The notes: generated by a model from the sequence alone, not told the origin. Shown: positions 16,112 to 27,354, numbered from the stretch's first letter. The stretch is 64,000 nucleotides of DNA from Raineya sp. (GCA_025454915.1 JALONN010000001.1:124001-188000), one strand, 5' to 3'. Numbers and translations are program-made.

Positions 16112-18715
16112 CTATTTTTGAGCCTTCTCTATTTTATATACAATGTGCTCTCTATGTGCTTTAGTAGCAGCATCGCCACCAGCAGAGGCTTTCAACATTC
16201 TCTTTATTTTATTCAATTCATACAAAGCTACTGATTGAGCAGGATATACATAAAAAGAAGGTCTGTCTAAACCTGCAATAGTAAGCAATCTGCCTATATA
16301 TTCAATTTGTAAGTTTTGACGGAATGTATTTACATTACCTCCTAAATCAGCCTTGAAAACAGCATCCGTTAAATCTCCCATCATATCAGCCAATTTGTAA
16401 CCATTCCCGTAATGCTCTGTATTCAAGATACGTTGTTGTGTAACAGGGCTTAATAAGTGAGTCAAGATGTTTCCATAAACGGCTAAAACTCTTTCATTGA
16501 TACGAGGGTCTTCACCACGTCCAAAGAAATTGAAACCACGACGTTGTTGTTGCAAATAATTATACAAATCTACAGGAGCCTTCATCGCATCTGGTGCAAA
16601 AACTTGTTCTGCAAGCACTTTCATAGCTCTTTTTTGGTCTTGAGTAGATACAGGCATATAAGGTTGTGTAGCACCTTTTTGCCCTACAAATCCTCTATCT
16701 ACATATACACCACCAATATAACGTGAAATTGCATTAGCAGAATTGAATTTTTGAGCAGTTAAGGCAAAATAACGAACTAAAAGTTCATCGTAAGATTGAT
16801 TTTGGAAGTTCTTAATATGATTTTCTTTTAGCTTTGGTAATAAATTATCTACCATTTTCATTCTCTCAGAACCATATAGAATCATGTCTGAAGATTGGTC
16901 ATAAATCATCACTCTTGGGTCGATACCACTAAATGAACTACGCATATCATCAGCATCATTACCAAATGTAAGCTCAGGTTCAGTAGAACGAGCTAATACT
17001 TTTTCTAAACGCTGTTTTTCAGCATTAACATCAGCAAGAGTTCCATAAGCAAATTCAATTGCCCAATTATCATAAGGACCTGGTTTTGTGGTATAATACT
17101 GACCTTGTTTACTTCTGTCTAAAGCCACATTAGGTAATGGGTAATCCATTACAGAACCTTGTAAACCGATTTTTTTTGTAAGCTCTTCATTATGAATATT
17201 TTCAGGACTATGTAATTGGGTAGCTTTCATATTATGATTAAGCCCTAAAGTGTGTCCCATTTCATGCAATACCAAATAATAAATTTGCTCTTCTGTATAT
17301 TTTTTAATATCATCTTCTGTACCACCAAGCAATTGAACAGCGGACATTCCAAATACATTATGAACTTGTAAATGATAACCTAAAGAGCAGAATTGATGGT
17401 TTTTATGATATTTAGCAAACTCTTGTTCTTGTTCTAAAAGATTGTTGTTAAGAGCAGCCGTTTCGAAAATTTTATTATTTCTCATAGAGTTTATAATAAA
17501 ACTATACTCTAACATAATATCAGCTCCTAAAATTTGTCCTGTTCTTGGATTTACAAATGAAGGTCCATAACCACCAAAAGGAGGTTGAGGCGAAGATGTC
17601 CAACGTAGTACATTATAACGAATATCACCAGCATCCCAAGTAGCTGTATCAGGCTGAATCTTGATTTCTACGGCATTCTTAAAACCTGCTTTTTCAAAAG
17701 CTTCATTCCAAGCTAAACCTGCTTTTTTAATGGTCTCTCTAAATTCCACAGGAGTTGTTTTTTCAATCCAGAATACAATAGGCTCTAGAGGCTCGGAAAG
17801 AGTTGCACTTGGGTTTTTCTTTTTTAGATTCCATTTATGAATAAAATCTCTGAAATTTGTACTATTCTTACTAGTAAGGTCTGTTACTTGTGTTGTGAAA
17901 TAACCAACTCTTGGGTCATCAAATGTAGGATTAAAATCATTTTGAGGCATTTCTATCAAGCTATGTTGTGATTTAATAGTAACAAAACGACCATCTACTA
18001 CTGCATCACTTGTTGCTCCTTGTGGAAATGGATTATCGTAAGTATATTCTACTACAACATCCGTATTTTTAGGGTAATTTCTGATTCCTCCATATTTGGT
18101 CTTATCTCTATTTAAGTTTCCTAATCTAAATCCTTGATAAGTAGGAGGATAATTGGGTTTAATGGGAGAAACATCTTCTCCTAAAAATATCTTATCAGCC
18201 TTGATAAGTATATCACCTTTTTCTTTGTCCTCTACTTCGATTTTTTCAGATAACATTACTGCATTTCCAATATTAGCATCAGAAGCCTTCGATAAAGCAT
18301 TATTGGGGTCAAAATAGAAACTTGTGTTTACATTAATAAACTCAATTTTATCATAATAACGTTTGATAGTAAAAACTTTATTATCTCTAAAATTTCCACG
18401 ATAGTTACCACCTTCCAACACACCATCAGTAGTAAAGCTGAAATAGATAAATTCTTTTCCTATTTGGTCTTTCTTGATGAGCATATATACAGAACCATCT
18501 TTTTCATCTTGGTATAGATTAAATAGTCCGTTATAAGGCTTACATTTCCCTATTACAGAAGCAATTGTTTTAGGGGGGGGAGCTTGCTGAGTGGTCTGGG
18601 TAGTTGCTGGGGCATCTTTACCTTTCTTTTTTTTGTCTTTTTTCTGGGCTGTGGCACTAAGTGATACTAAAAGACATGTCACCAAGAGCCACGAAAATGT
18701 GTAGCGGATTTTCAT
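16112..18715 (-). CDS. Secreted zinc-dependent metalloprotease (metzincin-type)
   Basis: An 867-residue protein with a signal peptide ending near ATAQ (residue 24) and a K/Q/T-rich low-complexity stretch to about 50. The zinc motif HEMGHTLGLNH is at 484-494, giving ligands H484, H488 and H494 and the catalytic Glu485, the extended metzincin motif. The Met-turn candidate is SVMDYPLP. The layout matches the large Bacteroidota 'zinc-dependent metalloprotease' proteins with DUF5117 and DUF5118 modules before the catalytic part. It lacks a T9SS sorting tail, so it is probably periplasmic or outer-membrane linked. Substrates unknown. Confidence 0.88.
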   Translation of the reverse strand: MKIRYTFSWLLVTCLLVSLSATAQKKDKKKKGKDAPATTQTTQQAPPPKTIASVIGKCKPYNGLFNLYQDEKDGSVYMLIKKDQIGKEFIYFSFTTDGVLEGGNYRGNFRDNKVFTIKRYYDKIEFINVNTSFYFDPNNALSKASDANIGNAVMLSEKIEVEDKEKGDILIKADKIFLGEDVSPIKPNYPPTYQGFRLGNLNRDKTKYGGIRNYPKNTDVVVEYTYDNPFPQGATSDAVVDGRFVTIKSQHSLIEMPQNDFNPTFDDPRVGYFTTQVTDLTSKNSTNFRDFIHKWNLKKKNPSATLSEPLEPIVFWIEKTTPVEFRETIKKAGLAWNEAFEKAGFKNAVEIKIQPDTATWDAGDIRYNVLRWTSSPQPPFGGYGPSFVNPRTGQILGADIMLEYSFIINSMRNNKIFETAALNNNLLEQEQEFAKYHKNHQFCSLGYHLQVHNVFGMSAVQLLGGTEDDIKKYTEEQIYYLVLHEMGHTLGLNHNMKATQLHSPENIHNEELTKKIGLQGSVMDYPLPNVALDRSKQGQYYTTKPGPYDNWAIEFAYGTLADVNAEKQRLEKVLARSTEPELTFGNDADDMRSSFSGIDPRVMIYDQSSDMILYGSERMKMVDNLLPKLKENHIKNFQNQSYDELLVRYFALTAQKFNSANAISRYIGGVYVDRGFVGQKGATQPYMPVSTQDQKRAMKVLAEQVFAPDAMKAPVDLYNYLQQQRRGFNFFGRGEDPRINERVLAVYGNILTHLLSPVTQQRILNTEHYGNGYKLADMMGDLTDAVFKADLGGNVNTFRQNLQIEYIGRLLTIAGLDRPSFYVYPAQSVALYELNKIKRMLKASAGGDAATKAHREHIVYKIEKAQK

Positions 18716-19024
18716 AAGATAGTATATTTTTATGATTCATTTTAATAAACGTATAAACGAATAATTATGGTATTTTTTTTGTATAAATTTTAAGAAAAAT
18801 AGGTTGTTTTAGTAAAATAATGCAACTTTAAAAAACAGATACACGTACAAAACTCAAAAAACGATTATTTTTTTTTTCTAAACGAAAAAAATATGGTTAC
18901 CTTTAATACAATTTTCAGAATATAGATAAAGAATATCTTAAATCTCTGTATTCTATAATAAAATAATCTAAAACTTGTTATGTGTTATAATTATTACCTA
19001 AAGAGAATCATAAATGCGAAACTT
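18716..19024. other. A/T-rich divergent intergenic region, no gene
   Basis: This 309-bp gap separates the leftward metalloprotease from the rightward giant surface protein. It contains long A- and T-runs (18774-18783, 18869-18878) but no clean TANNTTTG box and no ORF with coding character. It probably carries both promoters. Confidence 0.5.
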
Positions 19025-22000
19025 ATGAGAATCACGAATTATCAAAGTAAAAAAACACCACAAAAAACTCCATTTGGGAATCTACTCAAAGTTCTAGTGG
19101 TATTACTAGCTTCTTTCTCTTTTGATAGAGCTTGGGGACAATTAAGCATCACAGCCAAAGACACCCCATTTACCATTGATTTTACCACAACTGTAGGAGG
19201 GGTAAACAATGGTACATTTAATGGTAGTGCCAATGTAGCAGTGGCTGCTCCAGGTGCTGGACAACTCAACTCAAATGCTTGGCATTTTGTAGATGATGGA
19301 GCTACTTCTGGTTCTGCTGCTATTTTTGGTATAACCCCCACTGCTTTAGGTAAAGGAACTATCATTGGTGCCGCTACCAATGACGGTGCAGGGCAAGGAT
19401 GGTATGCTCAAAATGTAGGAGGAACGGGTAACATAGCCCTTTACTGGCAGCCTCAAGGAGCTTTTGCTACCTCAGGAATGGTTACCTTAAGGGTTACCAA
19501 TAATACAGGCTCAACAATCAGTAACTTAGATTTATCTTACAGAATTAGAGAAATTAATAACAGAAATGGTACCAATGGTGTCAAACTCTTTACTTCCACA
19601 GATAACGTTACTTATACTGCTGTTACATCATTAGATTATACTTCGGTAAATGCTGAACCTGCTGCTACTATTAATATTACAGGTATTACTAGAGGGGCTA
19701 CAACAATCATTACACATGCTTCAGGAGCAAATTCTGGTATTGCAGTAAATGATATAGTATTTTTCAATGGTACGATTGGTGGTACTACACAATTACGTTT
19801 AATGTCAGGAGTAGTTTTAGCTACAACAGCTACAACTACAACGGTTGCTATTAACTCAACGTCTTTTGGAAATTTTACATCAGGTGGACAATTTGTAGAA
19901 GTAAATACATTAGAAACAGTTCGCAGAACAACTATATCACCTGGTGGAGGTATCCCTAACGGTAGTAGTGTTTTTATTCGTTGGTTTTTGGATGGAACAG
20001 GACAAGATGAACTTTCTATTGATGATATTTCTTTTGTGGCAGATGCAGAAGGTTTAGTTCTAACCAATCCTAATGTTTCAACTGTAATTGATTTTGATAA
20101 TACTGTAACCAATGTAAATAATTCCTTCTTTACAGCTCCTGCTACTTTTTCTGTAGCGACACCTGCTGCTGGACAACTTAATAGAGCTACTTGGAGTTTT
20201 GAAAATGATGGAGCTGGTACAGAAACACAATTTTCTTCTGCATTTGGTGTAGATGGAACAGCTGGACAAGGTATTTCTCCAGGTACAGTAGCTGCAGATG
20301 GTTGGTATGCATTTGATGTACCAGACGTGAACTCTCTTTCAGGAGGAACATCAAGAGCATTGGGCTGGCAGTCCAATACAGGGTTTGCAACCAATGGAGC
20401 AGTTACTCTTAAAGTAACTAACAATACAGGTACAACCATACAAGATTTTAGAATTAGCTATAATATCTGGGAAAATAATAATACAAACGTTTCTAATAGA
20501 GTTAGAGTACTTATTTCTACAACCAACAATGGTGCAGGAGGAAGTTATGTATTAGTTCCTAATAGTACTCACAATAGTGTAGCTGCATTGTCTGGAACTC
20601 CTGCATGGGTAGGTTCTTTATATAACTTGACTGCACGTAGTGCCATAGGAGCATTGAGCATTCCTAATGGTGGATCATTGTTTGTTAGATTCTATCTTGA
20701 TAATAATGGTACAAATGCAGAAGGTGATGAAATGGCAATAGATGATATTAGTATTATTGCATCAGTAGCTCCTCTCACAAGTATTAACCCCAATAGAGGT
20801 ATACTTTGGGCTTATGATGGTTTTGATTATTACCAATCTTCATTTCCTGTAACAGATGTTGACAATGATGGTGTAAATGATGCAGGAGGCTTCAAGGGAG
20901 TACCAACAGTTTTCAATAATTTCTCACCTGGAATAGTTTCTCTACATGGAGTAACTACAAACACTACAGATACTAGATATAGAACTACAAACGGTCATAC
21001 TACTTTAGGCTGGGCTGGGGATTGGCTTTCAGCTAGTAATCCAAATACTGTATTTTTTGATGTGAATGTTACATCAGGACGTGATGTAGGAGACCCAACA
21101 GCTGTAAAACCAACTATTCCTATTACAAGTGCTTCAGAGCAAAGAAGTGTTGTAAACTCAGGAATGTATGTAGAGGGTGGAAATGGGCAAGTCGTAGGTA
21201 GAAGAATTCAAACCAGTACAGGTGGTTATGCTTTCCAATATACAGCAACCAATACCACGAACTTCCAACCTTGTACAAGCATATCAGGAGACTGTCCTGC
21301 AATCAGTCCTCTTAGACATGAAGGTGATGTGAGAGTTGTAAACCATATAGCTACCGCAGCCAATCAAGGAGGGTTAGCAAGTGCTGACTGGACCCATACT
21401 AATAATACTCTTTTTGGAGCTCAAGGCTCTACAGCTTGGGTAGGGGTCATGCTTAGAAAAAATGTTACGGATAATGATGAGGTTTATATATCTCTACATA
21501 AAAATACAGATGTGTTCAATCCAGGAACTGGTGATGATGAAATTCAAATAGGTTATTTTGGAGCATCTAGTAATGATGGTGGTGGTAATAAACATTGGGG
21601 AGTAAGAGTAAATGGTACAGTAACAAGAGGCAATACTAACAATAGTCGTATTACGACAGCTCAAATGATTAATGGAACTTTAACAGGACAACCATTAGGT
21701 TTAACACCTGAAGAAAGAGTATTTGATTTATTGGTGGCTCGTATTGATTTTGGTGAAGGAGCAGTGGCAACATCCACTAATACCAATGTTGCAGTAACAG
21801 CTACAGCAGTAGCTCAAGGAGCTACCACAGTTATTACACATGGAGCTGGACAAAATACAAATATGATGATAGGAAACACCATGACACTTTCAGGTTTTGG
21901 TGGAACAGTCATGAACATCACTAACCTTGCTTATACAGCTACTCAAGTAACTATTACACATGCTGCTGGAGCAAATACAGGTTTACAAGTAGGTAGTAGA

Positions 22001-25000
22001 GTTTTCTTCAATGGTATAGGTGGTAACGGTAATATTAATGGAAGACAAGGCACTGTTAATGCAATATTGAGTGCAACACAAACTCGCTTTGACTTAAATG
22101 GTGTGAATAATACCTATACTACTGGTGGAACAGCTACTGTGGAGGATTTCAATGGAAGAACAGCAAATGTTACAGCTAAAACAGCAACCACCACTACTAT
22201 AGCTTTAAATTCAACAGCCTTTACCGCACCAGCATCTATGGGCACAGGAACTGTGGCAAATAATATAGGTTTACAGCCTGCTTATACAAATAATCACAGG
22301 GTACGTTTGTATGTTATCAGAGATATAGCAAGGGATGGAATAAGTCCTAACCCTGATGCATATCCAATTGTAGCAAATTTAGCGGGTTATTCATTAGACC
22401 AAGGTAAAATACTAGACGATTTGGGTGACGATATTATAGATACAGATGGAAATGCTGTTGACGATTTTGTACAACATGTAGAAGTAGATGTAACAGTCCC
22501 ATCAACAATGGATATATCATTTAATTCTATGGCTTATTTTCCAGGTACTGCACCAGATGCAAGTGCTATGGATGAGTTCCGTTTAGGTGGTAGTTTCAAT
22601 CAGGCGGCTCTAAACTCTCCTGTAATTAGCTTAGTACGTGGTTTATGTAGTGCTAATGGAGGAACAATTGGTTTACAGTCATATCAAGGTGGTAGTTTTG
22701 GAGAAGCTCAATGTCTAGATGCTAATGGAAATCCAATTGCTTGTGCGGGAGGAACAACTACAGCAACGGGTACATCAGGAACACAAGAAATTTATGATGC
22801 TGCAAGTACAGATGTTTGGGGAAGTGCTGTGAATAATTCAGTTCTGGATCCATTATATAACGGAACCGATCATCCTTCCTACCCAAATGCTGGTGTAAAC
22901 CATGTTGTGAGAGCAGGTGGTTCTACACTATTATTTAATGGTGGACCTACTTATAGAAATATTAGTGGAGGGGTTTATAACTACCAATTAAATACAGGTT
23001 CTGGACCTAATGATAATAACTATTTGATAGGTACACAATCTAGACATAGTTTTGGACCTGCATGGATACCATTTTATGACAACAGCCCTAATAGAAATGG
23101 ATATTTGATGAGTATCAATGCAGCTTATGCTCGTGGTAAGTTTTTTGATCAAACGATTTCTGGTCTTTGTGCTGATACTCAATATGAGTTTTCTGTAGAT
23201 ATTATCAATGTATTGAGAGATACAAGAGTAATTACAAATGAAAGCCCATATATACCTGCGGCATTTGGTTATTCAGATTATTCTGGGTCGTTTTTTGTTG
23301 CTACGGATACCTGTGATCCTTCCTTGGAGCCAGGTTGTGCACAGTTTAGCCGTCCAGGTAGTACAGGCAGTACCATTGGTTTGGGGTCTGTAACTCGTGG
23401 TGGTACAGGGGCATCAGGAACTTCTTCTGGTGGTGGTGGTAATAACAAAGCATACTCTTTGAATCCTGAAATAGATTTTGCCTTGAATGATAGTCCTATT
23501 TATACAGTGCCTATTTCTATTCCTAATGATAAACAATGGCACAGAGTAGGTCTTACTTTTGTTACAAAAGCAAACCTTTCTCAAGCATTAAACTTATCTA
23601 TGAGAAACTTAGCACCTGGTGGTATGGGTAATGACCTAGCTATAGACAATATTAGTTTCCGTCCATGTGGTTCTTATTCTCGATTGATAGATGCAAATAC
23701 AGTTTGTGCAAATGCGGGTGCACCTACAGATGGTAGAATACAGACAATTATTGGAAGAGCAGGAAATAGTTATAGCAACTCTAAGGTAAGATTCCAGAAA
23801 TGGACTCCATTCCCTTATCCAATTAGTCTTTTAGTTACAAATGTAACTAATACAGGAGCACCTACAACCATCACAGTTGTTAATGGTGGAGGAGCAAACG
23901 ATTTTGCAGGAACTTATCGTGTACCTGTGGGTGCTGAGGTTACTTTGTTAGATTTAACAGGTCTACCTATTGATAATACTACAGCTATTGTCACAGCTAA
24001 AACAGCTAATACCATTACAATTGGAAGTTCTAATACAGTGGCTTATCCTGGTAACACAGGTGTAGTACAGGTAACAGCTTTACCTTCTGCACTGATAACA
24101 GGAATATCTCAAACAAACCCCGTAGTAGTAACTTTGAGTGGAACAACAGGTGATGATATAGCTCTCAATACACTTGTAACTTTCTCTGGAGTAACAGGTA
24201 TGACCCAAATCAATGGATTATCAGGAAGAGTTACATCTAAAACAGCTAATACCATTACAATTGGATCAATCAATGCTACTGCTTTTTCTGCCTATACAGG
24301 TTCTGCTACTGAAAGAATATCAATCTCTTACCCAAGCGATGATTTAGATGGTGATGCAATTGCTGATGAGAATGAGTGGGTTGATATGGATTTTAACCCT
24401 TATGATGGTAAGAATTATACTGTAGTAGATGTTACAACTACACCTATTCAATATGAAACTGCTTTAGTACCTATTACACCTGTAGCGTTACCAAGAACCA
24501 TTACACAATACAATGTATTTTATTCTAATGGTACTAACTTCAGATCTATGTTTGCTGGTAATGAAGCTAATCTTCTTGATGATTCAGGAAAATGTAGATT
24601 TATCATCCCTGGTTTCCAGACTAATTGTAGTATTTTACCAACTACTGGAGGTAGATTAAGAGCTAAAAATACAAATGATGGAATCCAGCTTATATGGAGT
24701 GCTTTCCAAGAAAATGCAGATGTTAAGTATATTTTGGAGCGTTCATTTGATGCTAAAAACTATGTAGCTATAGCAGATTATGCAGCTCTAAATAAAGATG
24801 AATACAAGCATCTAGATGGAGCACCATTTGTTGGTAAAAATTATTATAGAATTAAGATTGTAGAAGGTAATGGTAGTTTCTACTATACCAATGTTGCTAC
24901 TGCTGACTGGGGCAATAAAAATGCTTTGAGTATCTATCCTAACCCTGCAAGTGATAAAGTAAATGTTACTTTCTCTTCTGATTTTGCTCAAGATCAGGCT

Positions 25001-25180
25001 GTAACAGTAAAAGTTTTGAACATGATGGGTAGTCAAGTAAAAAATAAAAATTACACCTTGGCTGGTGGAAACAGAAATCTAGAAATTAATACACAAGATT
25101 TACCTGAAGGATTGTATTTATTAGAAATCAAGATTGGAGATTTGGATAAAATAGTTCATAAGATGGTAATTAAACGTTAA
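19025..25180 (+). CDS. Giant T9SS-exported adhesin-like protein with repeated modules
   Basis: About 2,051 residues from the MRITNY start, which places the signal peptide (LLKVLVVLLASFSFDRAWGQ) well; an upstream ATG at 18980 would add 15 residues. Two homologous ~190-residue modules open the protein, each beginning with I-D-F-x-x-T-V/D-x-V-N-N and having G-Q-L-N then W-x-F-x-x-D-G-A. Short FCCH-like beta modules ('G-A-T-T-I-I-T-H ... I/V-x-F/L-N/S-G ... I-A/N-S-T') recur around residues 225-295, 930-1090 and 1640-1790. The last ~80 residues are a type A T9SS sorting domain (LSIYPNPASDKVNV, then GLYLLEI and V-I-K-R at the end). It is probably a surface adhesin. It is followed 5 nt later by the CHU_C partner gene. 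Confidence 0.85.
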   Translation: MRITNYQSKKTPQKTPFGNLLKVLVVLLASFSFDRAWGQLSITAKDTPFTIDFTTTVGGVNNGTFNGSANVAVAAPGAGQLNSNAWHFVDDGATSGSAAIFGITPTALGKGTIIGAATNDGAGQGWYAQNVGGTGNIALYWQPQGAFATSGMVTLRVTNNTGSTISNLDLSYRIREINNRNGTNGVKLFTSTDNVTYTAVTSLDYTSVNAEPAATINITGITRGATTIITHASGANSGIAVNDIVFFNGTIGGTTQLRLMSGVVLATTATTTTVAINSTSFGNFTSGGQFVEVNTLETVRRTTISPGGGIPNGSSVFIRWFLDGTGQDELSIDDISFVADAEGLVLTNPNVSTVIDFDNTVTNVNNSFFTAPATFSVATPAAGQLNRATWSFENDGAGTETQFSSAFGVDGTAGQGISPGTVAADGWYAFDVPDVNSLSGGTSRALGWQSNTGFATNGAVTLKVTNNTGTTIQDFRISYNIWENNNTNVSNRVRVLISTTNNGAGGSYVLVPNSTHNSVAALSGTPAWVGSLYNLTARSAIGALSIPNGGSLFVRFYLDNNGTNAEGDEMAIDDISIIASVAPLTSINPNRGILWAYDGFDYYQSSFPVTDVDNDGVNDAGGFKGVPTVFNNFSPGIVSLHGVTTNTTDTRYRTTNGHTTLGWAGDWLSASNPNTVFFDVNVTSGRDVGDPTAVKPTIPITSASEQRSVVNSGMYVEGGNGQVVGRRIQTSTGGYAFQYTATNTTNFQPCTSISGDCPAISPLRHEGDVRVVNHIATAANQGGLASADWTHTNNTLFGAQGSTAWVGVMLRKNVTDNDEVYISLHKNTDVFNPGTGDDEIQIGYFGASSNDGGGNKHWGVRVNGTVTRGNTNNSRITTAQMINGTLTGQPLGLTPEERVFDLLVARIDFGEGAVATSTNTNVAVTATAVAQGATTVITHGAGQNTNMMIGNTMTLSGFGGTVMNITNLAYTATQVTITHAAGANTGLQVGSRVFFNGIGGNGNINGRQGTVNAILSATQTRFDLNGVNNTYTTGGTATVEDFNGRTANVTAKTATTTTIALNSTAFTAPASMGTGTVANNIGLQPAYTNNHRVRLYVIRDIARDGISPNPDAYPIVANLAGYSLDQGKILDDLGDDIIDTDGNAVDDFVQHVEVDVTVPSTMDISFNSMAYFPGTAPDASAMDEFRLGGSFNQAALNSPVISLVRGLCSANGGTIGLQSYQGGSFGEAQCLDANGNPIACAGGTTTATGTSGTQEIYDAASTDVWGSAVNNSVLDPLYNGTDHPSYPNAGVNHVVRAGGSTLLFNGGPTYRNISGGVYNYQLNTGSGPNDNNYLIGTQSRHSFGPAWIPFYDNSPNRNGYLMSINAAYARGKFFDQTISGLCADTQYEFSVDIINVLRDTRVITNESPYIPAAFGYSDYSGSFFVATDTCDPSLEPGCAQFSRPGSTGSTIGLGSVTRGGTGASGTSSGGGGNNKAYSLNPEIDFALNDSPIYTVPISIPNDKQWHRVGLTFVTKANLSQALNLSMRNLAPGGMGNDLAIDNISFRPCGSYSRLIDANTVCANAGAPTDGRIQTIIGRAGNSYSNSKVRFQKWTPFPYPISLLVTNVTNTGAPTTITVVNGGGANDFAGTYRVPVGAEVTLLDLTGLPIDNTTAIVTAKTANTITIGSSNTVAYPGNTGVVQVTALPSALITGISQTNPVVVTLSGTTGDDIALNTLVTFSGVTGMTQINGLSGRVTSKTANTITIGSINATAFSAYTGSATERISISYPSDDLDGDAIADENEWVDMDFNPYDGKNYTVVDVTTTPIQYETALVPITPVALPRTITQYNVFYSNGTNFRSMFAGNEANLLDDSGKCRFIIPGFQTNCSILPTTGGRLRAKNTNDGIQLIWSAFQENADVKYILERSFDAKNYVAIADYAALNKDEYKHLDGAPFVGKNYYRIKIVEGNGSFYYTNVATADWGNKNALSIYPNPASDKVNVTFSSDFAQDQAVTVKVLNMMGSQVKNKNYTLAGGNRNLEINTQDLPEGLYLLEIKIGDLDKIVHKMVIKR

Positions 25181-25185
25181 GAATT

Positions 25186-27354
25186 ATGAAAAGAGTATTT
25201 TGTCTGATAGTTTTTAGTATGATGCTTGCGATAAATGTTACAGCTCAGTCTGTAACATTTACTCCCTCAACTATTACTACCATAAATGTTGCAGGCTCTA
25301 TAACTTATACGATAAGTACATTAGGTGTACCTAATATAAGGATAAACTCTTCAGGTTTTAGCTGTACACCCTTAAGATATGATTGGGAAACAGTAAGCTT
25401 TACCCCTGTATTTACGGGAACTAATCCTCCCAGATTCAGACATCCACTTACAGGAGGATTAACAATCAATCCAGTACCATCCTCTGCTCCAACAGCAAAT
25501 AACGCTGAATATACTATTTTTGGACCAGGTGTATACACTATCAGACTATGTATTGATGCTTGTCCAGGTTTTACACAAAGGGCATGCGGAGAAATAACTA
25601 TAGTGGCACAACCAACAGCTAATGTTAACCCATTGGTATCACTTGAAGATATAAATGAGTTAACATTGCCTATTGGAGGTAGTGAGTTACTAGATGTTAC
25701 AGTGCAAGATGTTACAGATCAACATAATTTTACATGGTCTCAGGCAGGAACAAATCCAGTAGCCTTGTCATTACCCAGTGCATTAAATCCATCAACCAAC
25801 CCTACCAATATACCAAGAGGTTCATCAGCAACATTATCTCAATTAAATCTATCAGGTATCAATAAACCAGGAAATTATTGTTACACAGTAGATGCTCTGG
25901 ATGAACGAGGTGGGGCTAGTACAGCCACAGAATGTTTTTTGGTAAAACCAGCAGCCAGTAGTCTGGCTATTAATATCACCCCACCAGGGATAGCTCCAGA
26001 CCCCAATGTGTTATTTACCCCAGTAAATAATGTACCCTTGAATGCTGAAATAACTGGAATCAATACCTTTAATGATAGAATACTTTATACATGGTCTCAA
26101 ATAGCAGGACCTACCACCATTACTTTACCAGCTCCAGCCTATACAGCCAATATAGCAAGTATACCAGTGGCAAGTAGTACATTTACAGTACCAGCCTTGA
26201 ATTTGAATGCTTTAGCTTATGGAACATATACTTTGAGACTGAGGGCAGAAGATGAGTATTATTCAGGTACTTTTGTAGAACAGGACATTACTTTTATTGT
26301 CAAACCTCCTGAAAGTAATTTGGATGTAACTGTAACACCTTCAGCAGTTACAACTATAGATCCTTATACTGATTTTGCAATCAGTGGGAAGGTAACAGGA
26401 ATTAATGTAGGTAGTGATGTGATTCGTACCTACTGGAGACAAGATGCAACAAACCCTGAACAATTGAGTGCTGCACCTTTCAATTTGACATTTGCTAGTC
26501 CTAAGTCTATTCCTTTGGGTACAACTGAAGAAACATCAAATGGAACCCTTGTAAAAAAGATAAGAGAAGGTAGATATATATTTTGGTATGTAGCAAGAGA
26601 TAGTTTTTATAATACTGCTGATTCTGCCAAAGTAGAAATACTTGTAGAACCAGGGAGAAGTACGTTTTCTGTTAGTATAGACCCAAATCAGGAAACATCT
26701 ATTACTAAGACAGGTGAAGGCTGGGTTTTAGTTGCTGGTCAACCTGCAGTAGGAATCAGTTTTCCTGTAAAAGCGACTCTTACAGGTGTGAGTGATAAAA
26801 CAGACAATGTTATTACCTACTGGAAAATGACTTTTTCACCTGAACAACAAGGACAACCTGAAACTCAAAATCCGACGCTACCTCATATAAAAGATTCTCC
26901 TAAACCATTGCCACTTGGTACTACTACAGATAATAGTGAAGTGCTTTTTAATACATCATCTCCTGATAATTCAGCTCCAGGAATCTATGATTTGACGTAT
27001 GTAGTTCATGATAAGTTTTATGATATAATTGATTCTACTGCAAAAGTAAGAATTATTATTAAAAAACCTGTTAATATTAAACCTTCAGTTGCATTTTCCC
27101 CTAATGGAGATGGACAAAATGATATTTGGAAAGTAAGAGATATAGAAAGTTTCCCTGATGTAGGAGTAAGAATTATAAATGAGAGAGGAGAGTTGATTTT
27201 CGAAACAACATCTGTTGCTAACCTCCCTGATAAAGGTTGGGATGGCAAACGCAGAGATGGAAAATTTGCATCAGAAGGAGCTTATTATTATGAGTTCTTT
27301 GATAATAGAGACCAAACTAAGGTTACAGCAGGTAGTTTTGTTATTGTTCGGTAA
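25186..27354 (+). CDS. T9SS type B (CHU_C) secreted protein with Ig-like repeats
   Basis: A 722-residue protein with a signal peptide ending near VTAQ. About four ~110-residue beta-sandwich modules follow, each with an 'IT/VTG-I-N/S ... Y-x-x-R-Q' core and ending near S/T-F-x-V. They look like PKD/cadherin-like repeats. Residues 629-722 are the gliding-motility C-terminal domain (CHU_C, type B): AFSPNGDGQNDIW, GWDGKRRDGK, GAYYYEFF and a final SFVIVR. Type B tails direct export by T9SS and surface retention. It starts 5 nt after the giant adhesin gene, so the two form an operon. A strong terminator follows at 27370. Confidence 0.9.
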   Translation: MKRVFCLIVFSMMLAINVTAQSVTFTPSTITTINVAGSITYTISTLGVPNIRINSSGFSCTPLRYDWETVSFTPVFTGTNPPRFRHPLTGGLTINPVPSSAPTANNAEYTIFGPGVYTIRLCIDACPGFTQRACGEITIVAQPTANVNPLVSLEDINELTLPIGGSELLDVTVQDVTDQHNFTWSQAGTNPVALSLPSALNPSTNPTNIPRGSSATLSQLNLSGINKPGNYCYTVDALDERGGASTATECFLVKPAASSLAINITPPGIAPDPNVLFTPVNNVPLNAEITGINTFNDRILYTWSQIAGPTTITLPAPAYTANIASIPVASSTFTVPALNLNALAYGTYTLRLRAEDEYYSGTFVEQDITFIVKPPESNLDVTVTPSAVTTIDPYTDFAISGKVTGINVGSDVIRTYWRQDATNPEQLSAAPFNLTFASPKSIPLGTTEETSNGTLVKKIREGRYIFWYVARDSFYNTADSAKVEILVEPGRSTFSVSIDPNQETSITKTGEGWVLVAGQPAVGISFPVKATLTGVSDKTDNVITYWKMTFSPEQQGQPETQNPTLPHIKDSPKPLPLGTTTDNSEVLFNTSSPDNSAPGIYDLTYVVHDKFYDIIDSTAKVRIIIKKPVNIKPSVAFSPNGDGQNDIWKVRDIESFPDVGVRIINERGELIFETTSVANLPDKGWDGKRRDGKFASEGAYYYEFFDNRDQTKVTAGSFVIVR

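Noticed and set aside
19042..20439. Long open frames on the reverse strand inside the giant adhesin gene
   Set aside because: They are shadows: low-complexity repeats on the coding strand leave few stops on the other, and the encoded residues lack any family pattern.
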